Shown here piece after piece: positions 49,501 through 61,400 of a DNA stretch of 64,000 nt (positions within the stretch are counted from its first letter, which is position 1; every line of letters begins with the position of its first letter). The notes under the pieces were generated by a model that was not told where the DNA came from, ran no database searches, and saw nothing but the letters and a program-made list of their open reading frames with translations. This DNA is from Hydractinia symbiolongicarpus (taxonomy: Eukaryota > Cnidaria > Hydrozoa > Anthoathecata > Hydractiniidae): positions 310,001 through 374,000 of the forward strand of contig NC_079879.1 in assembly GCF_029227915.1 (NCBI RefSeq), in the 5' to 3' direction. A program made the translations under genes and the position numbers.

Positions 49501-52500
49501 AACCCGCGACTTAGCGTATATCCCAGACTCGGCCCGTATAGTCGAATGTATACAAAGAAAGTACCCAGGGAGTAAACTCATTTCCCGAACGATTTTTTGA
49601 ATTATTTTTTCACCACTAAAACGCATGAGACTTGTAGTTTTCAAAAATGATTTCATTTTTGATGGAACGCCGAATAAAAGGAGTTTAATCTCCGGCAAAC
49701 AAAAACCCGCGATTTCCCGTAAATCCCGGACCCGGCCCGTATAGTCGAATGTATACAAAGAAAGTAAACAGGGAGTAAACTCATTTCCCGAACGATTTTT
49801 TTAATTTATTTTTTACCACTAAAACGCATAAGACTTGTAGTTTTCAAAAATGATTTCATTTTTGATGAGACGCTGAATAAAAGGAGTTTAATCTCCGGCA
49901 AACAAAAACCCGCGATTTCCCGTAAATCCGGGACCCGGCCGGTATAGTCAAAAGTGTACAAAGAAAGTACCCAAGGAGTAAATTCATTTCCCGAACGATT
50001 CTTTAAATTATTTTTTCACCACTAAAACGCATGAGACTTGTAGTTTTTAAAAATGATTTCATTTTTGATGAGACGCTGAATAAAAGGAGTTTAATCTCCG
50101 GCAAACGAAAACCCGCGATTTCCCGTATATCCCGTACTCGGCCCGTATAGTCGAATGTATACAAAGCAAGTACCCAGGGAGTAAACTTATTTCCTGAACG
50201 ATTTTTTAAATTATTTTTTCACCACTAAAACGCATGAGACTTGTAGTTTTCAAAAATGATTTCATTTTTAATGAGACGCTGAATAAAAGGAGTTTAATCT
50301 CCGGCAATCAAAAACCCGCGATTTCCCGTAAAACCCGGACCCGGCCCGTATAGTCGAATGTATACAAAGAAAGTAAACAGGGAGTAAACTCATTTCCCGA
50401 ACGATTTTTTAAATTAATTTTTTACCACTAAAACGCATAAGACTTGTAGTTTTCAAAAATGATTTCATTTTTGATGAGACGCTGATTAAAAGGAGTTTAA
50501 TCGCCGGCAAACGAAAACCCGCGATTTCCCGTATATCCCGGACTCGGCCCGAATAGTCGAATGTATACAAAAAAAGTACCCAGGGAGTAAACTCATTTCC
50601 CGAACGATTCTTTAAATTATTTTTTCACCACTAAAACGCATGAGACTTGTAGTTTTCAAAAATGATTTTATTTTTGATGAGACGCTGAATAAAAGGAGTT
50701 AATTCGCCGGCAAACGAAAACCCGCGATTTCCCGTATATCCCGGACTCGGCCCGTATAGTCGAATGTATACAAAGAAAGTACCCAGGGCTTAAACTCATT
50801 TCCCGAACGATTTTTAGAATTATTTTTTCACCACTAAAACGCATGAGACTTGTAGTTTTCAAAAATGATTTCATTTTTGATGAGACGCTGAATAAAAGGA
50901 GTTTAATCGCCGGCAAACGAAAACCCGCGATTTCCCGTATATCCCGGACTCGGCCCGTATAGTCGAATGTATACAAAGAATGTACCCAGGGAGTAAACTC
51001 ATTTCCCGAACGATTTTTTAAATTATTATTTCACCACCAAAACGCATGAGACTTGTAGTTTTCAAAAATGATTTCATTTTTAATGAGACGCTGAATAAAA
51101 GGAGTTTAATCTCCGGCAAACGAAAACCCGCGATTTCCCGTAAATCCGGGACCCTGCCCGTATAGTCAAAAGTATACAAAGAAAGTACGCAGGGAGTAAA
51201 CTCATTTCCCGAACGATTCTTTAAATTATTTTTTTACCACTAAAACGTATGAAACTTGTAATTTTCAAAAATGATTTCATTTTTGATGAGACGCTGAATA
51301 AAAGGAGTTTAATCGCCGGCAAACGAAAACTCGCGATTTCCCGTAAATCACGGACTCGGCCCGTATAGTCAAAAGTATACAAAGAAAGTACCCAGGGAGT
51401 AAACTCATTTCCCGAACGATTCTTTAAATTAATTTTTTACCACTAAGACGCATAAGACTTGTAGTTTTCAAAAATGATTTCATTTTTGATGAGACGCTGA
51501 TTAAAAGGAGTTTAATCGCCGGCAAACGAAAACCCGCGATTTCCCGTATATCCCGGACTCGGCCCGAATAGTCGAATGTATACAAAAAAAGTACCCAGGG
51601 AGTAAACTCATTTCCCGAACGATTCTTTAAATTATTTTTTCACCACTAAAACGCATGAGACTTGTAGTTTTCAAAAATGATTTTATTTTTGATGAGACGC
51701 TGAATAAAAGGAGTTAATTCGCCGGCAAACGAAAACCCGCGATTTCCCGTATATCCCGGACTCGGCCCGTATAGTCGAATGTATACAAAGAAAGTACCCA
51801 GGGCTTAAACTCATTTCCCGAACGATTTTTTAAATTATTTTTTCACCACTAAAACGCATGAGACTTGTAGTTTTCAAAAATGATTTCATTTTTGATGAGA
51901 CGCTGAATAAAAGGAGTTTAATCGCCGGCAAACGAAAACCCGCGATTTCCCGTATATCCCGGACTCGGCCCGTATAGTCGAATGTATACAAAGAATGTAC
52001 CCAGGGAGTAAACTCATTTCCCGAACGATTTTTTAAATTATTATTTCACCACCAAAACGCATGAGACTTGTAGTTTTCAAAAATGATTTCATTTTTAATG
52101 AGACGCTGAATAAAAGGAGTTTAATCTCCGGCAAACGAAAACTCGCGATTTCCCGTAAATCACGGACTCGGCCCGTATAGTCAAAAGTATACAAAGAAAG
52201 TACCCAGGGAGTAAACTCATTTCCCGAACGATTCTTTAAATTATTTTTTCACCACTAAAACGCATGAGACTTGTAGTTTTTAAAAATGATTTCATTTTTG
52301 ATGAGACGCTGAATAAAAGGAGTTTAATCGCCGGCAAACGAAAACCCGCGACTTAGCGTATATCCCAGACTCGGCCCGTATAGTCGAATGTATACAAAGA
52401 AAGTACCCAGGGAGTAAACTCATTTCCCGAACGATTTTTTGAATTATTTTTTCACCACTAAAACGCATGAGACTTGTAGTTTTCAAAAATGATTTCATTT

Positions 52501-52740
52501 TTGATGGAACGCTGAATAAAAGGAGTTTAATCGCCGGCAAACGAAAACCCGCGATTTCCCGTATATCCCGGACTCGGCCCGAATAGTCGAATGTATACAA
52601 AAAAAGTACCCAGGGAGTAAACTCATTTCCCGAACGATTTTTTAAATTATTTTTTCACCACCAAAACGCATGAGACTTGTAGTTTTCAAAAATGATTTTA
52701 TTTTTGATGAGACGCTGAATAATAGGAGTTTAATCTCCGG
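46541..52740 (+). repeat. Satellite subregion F: rearranged derivatives of subregion E
   Basis: The monomer types of subregion E recur in different combinations: GATGGAACG at 49661 and 52503, GAGTTAATTCGCCGGC, AGGGCTTAAACTC (47340s, 48760s, 50780s, 51800s), GATTTTATTTTTGATG, GCGACTTAGCGTATATCCC (49500s and 52350s) and TAAATCACGGACTCGG. Repetition is evident at about 1.2 and 2.8 kb but less regular than in the flanking blocks. No gene is visible. Confidence 0.7.
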
Positions 52741-55176
52741 CAAACAAAAACCCGCGATTTCCCGTAAATCCGGGACCCGGGCGGTATAGTCAAAAGTGTA
52801 CAAAGAAAGTACCCAAGGAGTAAATTCATTTCCCGAACGATTCTTTAAATTATTTTTTCACCACTAAAACGCATGAGACTTGTAGTTTTTAAAAATGATT
52901 TCATTTTTGATGAGACGCTGAATAAAAGGAGTTTAATCTCCGGCAAACGAAAACCCGCGATTTCCCGTATATCCCGGACTCGGCCCGTATAGTCGAATGT
53001 ATACAAAGCAAGTACCCAGGGAGTAAACTTATTTCCTGAACGATTTTTTAAATTATTTTTTCACCACTAAAACGCATGAGACTTGTAGTTTTTAAAAATG
53101 ATTTCATTTTTGATGACACGCCGAATAAAAGGAGTTTAATCTCCGGCAAACAAAAACCCGCGATTTCCCGTAAATCCCGGACCCTGCCCGTATAGTCGAA
53201 TGTTTACAAAGAAAGTAAACTGGGAGTAAACTCATTTCCCGAACGATTTTTTAAATTAATTTTTTACCACTAAAACGCATAAGACTTGTAGTTTTCAAAA
53301 ATGATTTCATTTTTGATGAGACGCTGAATAAAAGGAGTTTAATCGCCGGCAAACGAAAACCCGCGATTTCCCGTAAATCCCGGACTCGGCCCGTATAGTC
53401 AAAAGTGTAGAAAGAAAGTACCCAGGGAGTAAACTCATTTCCCGAACGATTCTTTAAATTATTTTTTCAGCACTAAGACGCATGAGACTTGTAGTTTTCA
53501 AAAATGATTTCATTTTTAATGAGACGCTGAATAAAAGGAGTTTAATCTCCGGCAAACAAAAACCCGCGATTTCCCGTAAATCCGGGACCCGGCCGGTATA
53601 GTCAAAAGTGTACAAAGAAAGTACCCAAGGAGTAAATTCATTTCCCGAACGATTCTTTAAATTATTTTTTCACCACTAAAACGCATGAGACTTGTAGTTT
53701 TTAAAAATGATTTCATTTTTGATGAGACGCTGAATAAAAGGAGTTCAATCTCCGGCAAACGAAAACCCGCGATTTCCCGTATATCCCGGACTCGGCCCGT
53801 ATAGTCGAATGTATACAAAGCAAGTACCCAGGGAGTAAACTTATTTCCTGAACGATTTTTTAAATTATTTTTTCACCACTAAAACGCATGAGACTTGTAG
53901 TTTTTAAAAATGATTTCATTTTTGATGACACGCCGAATAAAAGGAGTTTAATCTCCGGCAAACAAAAACCCGCGATTTCCCGTAAATCCCGGACCCTGCC
54001 CGTATAGTCGAATGTTTACAAAGAAAGTAAACTGGGAGTAAACTCATTTCCCGAACGATTTTTTAAATTAATTTTTTACCACTAAAACGCATAAGACTTG
54101 TAGTTTTCAAAAATGATTTCATTTTTGATGAGACGCTGAATAAAAGGAGTTTAATCGCCGGCAAACGAAAACCCGCGATTTCCCGTAAATCCCGGACTCG
54201 GCCCGTATAGTCAAAAGTGTAGAAAGAAAGTACCCAGGGAGTAAACTCATTTCCCGAACGATTCTTTAAATTATTTTTTCAGCACTAAAACGCATGAGAC
54301 TTGTAGTTTTCAAAAATGATTTCATTTTTGATGAGACGCTGAATAAAAGGAGTTTAATCTCCGGCAAACAAAAACCCGCGATTTCCCGTAAATCCGGGAC
54401 CCGGCCGGTATAGTCAAAAGTGTACAAAGAAAGTACCCAAGGAGTAAATTCATTTCCCGAACGATTCTTTAAATTATTTTTTCACCACTAAAACGCATGA
54501 GACTTGTAGTTTTTAAAAATGATTTCATTTTTGATGAGACGCTGAATAAAAGGAGTTTAATCTCCGGCAAACGAAAACCCGCGATTTCCCGTATATCCCG
54601 GACTCGGCCCGTATAGTCGAATGTATACAAAGCAAGTACCCAGGGAGTAAACTTATTTCCTGAACGATTTTTTAAATTATTTTTTCACCACTAAAACGCA
54701 TGAGACTTGTAGTTTTTAAAAATGATTTCATTTTTGATGACACGCCGAATAAAAGGAGTTTAATCTCCGGCAAACAAAAACCCTCGATTTCCCGTAAATC
54801 CCGGACCCTGCCCGTATAGTCGAATGTATACAAAGAAAGTAAACTGGGAGTAAACTCATTTCCCGAACGATTTTTTAAATTAATTTTTTACCACTAAAAC
54901 GCATAAGACTTGTAGTTTTCAAAAATGATTTCATTTTTGATGAGACGCTGAATAAAAGGAGTTTAATCGCCGGCAAACGAAAACCCGCGATTTCCCGTAA
55001 ATCCCGGACTCGGCCCGTATAGTCAAAAGTGTAGAAAGAAAGTACCCAGGGAGTAAACTCATTTCCCGAACGATTCTTTAAATTATTTTTTCAGCACTAA
55101 AACGCATGAGACTTGTAGTTTTCAAAAATGATTTCATTTTTGATAAGACGCTGAATAAAAGGAGTTTAATCTCCGG
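52741..55176 (+). repeat. 812-bp higher-order repeat (4 monomers), three tandem units
   Basis: Units start at 52741, 53553 and 54365 (CAAACAAAAACCCGCGATTT with AATCCGGGACCCGG), exactly 812 bp apart. A second marker, TGATGACACGCCGAATAAAAG, falls at 53111, 53923 and 54735. The four monomer types follow in fixed order: the GGACCCGG type, the CAAAGCAAGTACC type, the GATGACACGCCG type and the GTGTAGAAAG type with TTTTCAGCACTAA. Units differ by a few bases (for example CCCGCG against CCCTCG near 54782). Confidence 0.85.
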
Positions 55177-58100
55177 CAAACGAAAACCCGTGATTTCCCG
55201 TAAATCCCGGACCCGGCTCGTATAGTCAAAAGTACACAAAGAAAGTACGCAGGGAGTAAACTCATTTCCCGAACGATTCTTTAAATTATTTTTTCACCAC
55301 TAAAACGCATGAGACTTGTAGTTTTCAAAAATGATTTCGTTTTGGATGAGGCGCTGAATAAAAGAAGTTTAATCGCCGGCAAACGAAAACCCGCGATTTC
55401 CCGTAAATCCCGGGCTTGGCCCGTATAGTCGAGTGTACACAAAGAAAGTACGCAGGGAGTAAACTCATTTCCCGAACGATTCTTTAAATTATTTTTTCAC
55501 CACTAAAACGCATGAGACTTGTAGTTTTCAAAAATGATTTCATGTTTGATGAGACGCTGAATAAAAGGAGTTTAATCGCCGGCAAACGAAAACCAGCGAT
55601 TTCCCGTAAATCCCGGACTCGGCCCGTATAGTCGAATGTATACAAAGAAAGTAAACTGAGAGTAAACTCATTTCCCGAACGATTTTTTAAATTAATTTTT
55701 TACCACTAAAACGCATAAGACTTGTAGTTTTCAAAAATGATTTCATTTTTTATGAGACGCTGAATAAAAGGAGTTTAATCGCCGGCAAACGAAAACCCGC
55801 GATTTCCCGTAAATCCCGGACTCGGCCCGTATAGTCGAGTGTATACAAAGAAAGTACCCAGGGAGTAAACTCATTTCCCGAACGATTCTTTAAATTATTT
55901 TTTCAGCACTAAAACGCATGAGACTTTTAGTTTTCAAAAATGATTTCATTTTTGATGAGACGCTGAATAAAAGGAGTTTAATCGCCGGCAAACGAAAACC
56001 CGCAATTTCCCGTAAATCCCGGACTCGGCCCGTATAGTCAAAAGTGTACAAAGAAAGTACCCAGGGAGTAAACTCATTTTCCGAACAATTTTTTAAATTA
56101 TTTTTTCACCACTAAGACGCATGAGACTTTTAGTTTTCAAAAATGATTTCGTTTTGGATGAGTCGCTGAATAAAAGAAGTTTAATCGCCGGCAAACGAAA
56201 ACCCGCATTTTCCCGTAAATCCCGGACTCGGCCCGTATAGTCAAAAGTGTACAAAGAAAGTACCCAGGGAGTAAACTCATTTTTCGAACAATTTTTTAAA
56301 TTATTTTTTCACCACTAAGACGCACGAGACTTTTAGTTTTCAAAAATGATTTCATTTTTGATGAGACGCTGAATAAAAGGAGTTTAATCTCCGGCAAACA
56401 AAAACCCGCGATTTCCCGTAAATCCGGGACCCGGCCGGTATAGTCAAAAGTGTACAAAGAAAGTACCCAAGGAGTAAATTCATTTCCCGAACGATTCTTT
56501 AAATTATTTTTTCACCACTAAAACGCATGAGACTTGTAGTTTTTAAAAATGATTTCATTTTTGATGAGACGCTGAATAAAAGGAGTTTAATCTCCGGCAA
56601 ACGAAAACCCGCGATTTCCCGTATATCCCGGACTCGGCCCGTATAGTCGAATGTATACAAAGCAAGTACCCAGGGAGTAAACTTATTTCCTGAACGATTT
56701 TTTAAATTATTTTTTCACCACTAAAACGCATGAGACTTGTAGTTTTTAAAAATGATTTCATTTTTGATGACACGCCGAATAAAAGGAGTTTAATCTCCGG
56801 CAAACAAAAACCCTCGATTTCCCGTAAATCCCGGACCCTGCCCGTATAGTCGAATGTATACAAAGAAAGTAAACTGGGAGTAAACTCATTTCCCGAACGA
56901 TTTTTTAAATTAATTTTTTACCACTAAAACGCATAAGACTTGTAGTTTTCAAAAATGATTTCATTTTTGATGAGACGCTGAATAAAAGGAGTTTAATCGC
57001 CGGCAAACGAAAACCCGCGATTTCCCGTAAATCCCGGACTCGGCCCGTATAGTCAAAAGTGTAGAAAGAAAGTACCCAGGGAGTAAACTCATTTCCCGAA
57101 CGATTCTTTAAATTATTTTTTCAGCACTAAAACGCATGAGACTTGTAGTTTTCAAAAATGATTTCATTTTTGATAAGACGCTAAATAAAAGGAGTTTAAT
57201 CTCCGGCAAACGAAAACCCGTGATTTCCCGTAAATCCCGGACCCGGCTCGTATAGTCAAAAGTACACAAAGAAAGTACGCAGGGAGTAAACTCATTTCCC
57301 GAACGATTCTTTAAATTATTTTTTCACCACTAAAACGCATGAGACTTGTAGTTTTCAAAAATGATTTCGTTTTGGATGAGGCGCTGAATAAAAGAAGTTT
57401 AATCGCCGGCAAACGAAAACCCGCGATTTCCCGTAAATCCCGGGCTTGGCCCGTATAGTCGAGTGTACACAAAGAAAGTACGCAGGGAGTAAACTCATTT
57501 CCCGAACGATTCTTTAAATTATTTTTTCACCACTAAAACGCATGAGACTTGTAGTTTTCAAAAATGATTTCATGTTTGATGAGACGCTGAATAAAAGGAG
57601 TTTAATCGCCGGCAAACGAAAACCAGCGATTTCCCGTAAATCCCGGACTCGGCCCGTATAGTCGAATGTATACAAAGAAAGTAAACTGAGAGTAAACTCA
57701 TTTCCCGAACGATTTTTTAAATTAATTTTTTACCACTAAAACGCATAAGACTTGTAGTTTTCAAAAATGATTTCATTTTTTATGAGACGCTGAATAAAAG
57801 GAGTTTAATCGCCGGCAAACGAAAACCCGCGATTTCCCGTAAATCCCGGACTCGGCCCGTATAGTCGAGTGTATACAAAGAAAGTACCCAGGGAGTAAAC
57901 TCATTTCCCGAACGATTCTTTAAATTATTTTTTCAGCACTAAAACGCATGAGACTTTTAGTTTTCAAAAATGATTTCATTTTTGATGAGACGCTGAATAA
58001 AAGGAGTTTAATCGCCGGCAAACGAAAACCCGCAATTTCCCGTAAATCCCGGACTCGGCCCGTATAGTCAAAAGTGTACAAAGAAAGTACCCAGGGAGTA

Positions 58101-58419
58101 AACTCATTTTCCGAACAATTTTTTAAATTATTTTTTCACCACTAAGACGCATGAGACTTTTAGTTTTCAAAAATGATTTCGTTTTGGATGAGTCGCTGAA
58201 TAAAAGAAGTTTAATCGCCGGCAAACGAAAACCCGCATTTTCCCGTAAATCCCGGACTCGGCCCGTATAGTCAAAAGTGTACAAAGAAAGTACCCAGGGA
58301 GTAAACTCATTTTTCGAACAATTTTTTAAATTATTTTTTCACCACTAAGACGCACGAGACTTTTAGTTTTCAAAAATGATTTCATTTTTGATGAGACGCT
58401 GAATAAAAGGAGTTTAATC
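54330..58419 (+). repeat. Tandem duplication of a 2,030-bp block (10 monomers), almost identical copies
   Basis: The left copy (about 54330-56389) and right copy (about 56360-58419) align at exactly 2,030 bp. Private markers in both: TTTTTGATAAGACG (55139/57169), GGATGAGGCGCTGAATAAAAG (about 55345/57375), TTTCATGTTTGATGAG, AACTGAGAGTAAACTC, ATTTTTTATGAGACG and GACGCACGAGACTT. The single difference I noticed is CGCTGAATAA against CGCTAAATAA near 55150/57180. This is the most recent-looking duplication in the window. Confidence 0.88.
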
Positions 58420-61400
58420 GCCGGCAAACGAAAACCCGCGATTTCCCGTATAGCCCGGACTCGGCCCGTATAGTCGAATGTATACAAAGAAAGTACCCAG
58501 GGAGTAAACTCATTTCCCGAACGATTTTTTAAATTATTATTTCACCACTAAGACGCATGAGACTTTTAGTTTTCAGAAATGATTTCATTTTTGATGAGAC
58601 GCTGAATAAAAGGAGTTTAATCGCCGGCAAACGAAAACCCGCGATTTCCCGTAAATCCCGGACTCGGCCCGTATAGTCAAAAGTATACAAAGAAAGTACC
58701 CAGGGAGTAAACTCATTTCCCGAACGATTCTTTAAATTATTTTTTCACCACTAAAACGCATGAGACTTGTAGTTTTCAAAAATGATTTCATTTTTGATGA
58801 GACGCTGAATAAAAGGAGTTTAATCTCCGGCAAACGAAAACCCGTGATTTCCCGTAAATCCCGGCCCCGGCCCGTATAGTCAAAAGTACACAAAGAAAGT
58901 ACGCAGGGAGTAAACTCATTTCCCGAACGATTCTTTAAATTATTTTTTCACCACTAAAACGCATGAGACTTGTAGTTTTCAAAAATGATTTCGTTTTGGA
59001 TGAGTCGCTGAATAAAAGAAGTTTAATCGCCGGCAAACGAAAACCCGCGATTTCCCGTAAATCCCAGGCTTGGCCCGTATAGTCGAGTGTATACAAAGAA
59101 AGTACCCAGGGAGTAAACTCATTTTCCGAACAATTTTTTAAATTATTTTTTCACCACTAAGACGCATGAGACTTTTAGTTTTCAAAAATGATTTCATTTT
59201 TGATGAGACGCTGAATAAAAGGAGTTTAATCGCCGGCAAACGAAAACCCGCGATTTCCCGTAAATCCCGGACTCGGCCCGTATAGTCAAAAGTGTACAAA
59301 GAAAGTACCCAGGGAGTAAACTCATTTCCCGAACGATTCTTTAAATTATTTTTTCACCACTAAAACGCATGAGACTTGTAGTTTTCAAAAATGATTTCAT
59401 TTTTGATGAGACGCTGAATAAAAGGAGTTTAATCTCCGGCAAACGAAAACCCGTGATTTCCCGTAAATCCCGGACCCGGCCCGTATAGTCAAAAGTACAC
59501 AAAGAAAGTACGCAGGGAGTAAACTCATTTCCCGAACGATTCTTTAAATTATTTTTTCACCACAAAAACGCATGAGACTTGTAGTTTTCAAAAATGATTT
59601 CATTTTTGATGAGACATTGAATAAAAGGAGTTTAATCTCTGGCAAACGAAAACCCGTGATTTCCCGTAAATTCCGGACCCGGCCCGTATAGTCAAAAGTA
59701 CACAAAGAAAGTACGCAGGGAGTAAACTCATTTCCCGAACGATTCTTTAAATAATTTTTTCACCACTAAAACGCATGAGACTTGTAGTTTTCAAAAATGA
59801 TTTCATTTTTGATGAGACGCTGAATAAAAGGAGTTAATTCGCCGGCAAACGAAAACCCGCAATTTCCCGTATATCCCGGACTCGGCCCGTATAGTCGAAT
59901 GTATACAAAGAAAGTACCCAGGGATTAAACTCATTTCCCGAACGATTTTTTAAATTATTTTTTCACCACTAAAACGCATGAGACTTGTAGTTTTCAAAAA
60001 TGATTTCATTTTTGATGAGACGCTGAATAAAAGAAGTATAATCGCCGGCAAACGAAAACCCGCGATTTCCCGTATATCCCGGACTCGGCCCGTATAGTCG
60101 AATGTATACAAAGAATGTACCCAGGGAGTAAACTCATTTCCCGAACGATTTTTTAAATTATTATTTCACCACCAAAACGCATGAGACTTGTAGTTTTCAA
60201 AAATGATTTCATTTTTAATGAGACGCTGAATAAAAGGAGTTTAATCTCCGGCAAACGAAAACCCGCGATTTCCCGTAAATCCGGGACCCTGCCCGTATAG
60301 TCAAAAGTATACAAAGAAAGTACGCAGGGAGTAAACTCATTTCCCGAACGATTCTTTAAATTATTTTTTTACCACTAAAACGCATGAGACTTGTAATTTT
60401 CAAAAATGATTTCATTTTTGATGAGACGCTGAATAAAAGGAGTTTAATCGCCGGCAAATGAAAACTCGCGATTTCCCGTAAATCCCGGACTCGGCCCGTA
60501 TAGTCAAAAGTATACAAAGAAAGTACCCAGGGAGTAAACTCATTTCCCGAACGATTCTTTAAATTATTTTTTCACCACTAAAACGCATGAGACTTGTAGT
60601 TTTTAAAAATGATTTCATTTTTGATGAGACGCTGAATAAAAGGAGTTTAATCGCCGGCAAACGAAAACCCGCGACTTCCCGTATATCCCAGACTCGGCCC
60701 GTATAGTCGAATGTATACAAAGAAAGTACCCAGGGAGTAAACTCATTTCCCGAACGATTTTTTAAATTATTTTTTCACCACTAAAACGCATGAGACTTGT
60801 AGTTTTCGAAAATGATTTCATTTTTGATGGAACGCCGAATAAAAGGAGTTTAATCTCCGGCAAACAAAAACCCGCGATTTCCCGTAAATCCCTGACCCGG
60901 CCCGTATAGTCGAATGTATACAAAGAAAGTAAACAGGGAGTAAACTCATTTCCCGAACGATTTTTTAAATTAATTTTTTACCACTAAAACGCATAAGACT
61001 TGTAGTTTTCAAAAATGATTTCATTTTTGATGAGACGCTGATTAAAAGGAGTTTAATCGCCGGCAAACGAAAACCCGCGATTTCCCGTATATCCCGGACT
61101 CGGCCCGAATAGTCGAATGTATACAAAAAAAGTACCCAGGGAGTAAACTCATTTCCCGAACGATTCTTTAAATTATTTTTTCACCACTAAAACGCATGAG
61201 GCTTGCAGTTTTCAAAATTGATTTCATTTTTGATGAGACGCTGAATAAAAGGAGTTTGATCTCCGGCAAACGAAAACCCGTAATTTCCCGTAAATCCCGG
61301 ACCCGGCCCGTATAGTCAAAAGTACACAAAAAAGTACGCAGGGAGTAAACTCATTTCCCGAACGATTCTTTAAATTATTTTTTCACCACAAAAACGCATG

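Larger units (their letters stand above)
41690..59970 (+). repeat. Long-range duplicate blocks 16.85 kb apart
   Basis: The segment of about 41690-43130 is found again at about 58540-59980 at a constant offset of 16,849 bp. Checks: TTTTCAGAAATG (41721/58570), CCCGGCCCC (42011/58860), the GAGACGTTG/GAGACATTG site (42764/59612) and GGGATTAAACTC (43072/59921). Small differences exist. The DNA between the copies is other satellite, so this is an intra-array transposition-like or exchange event and the feature limits include the intervening array. Confidence 0.75.
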
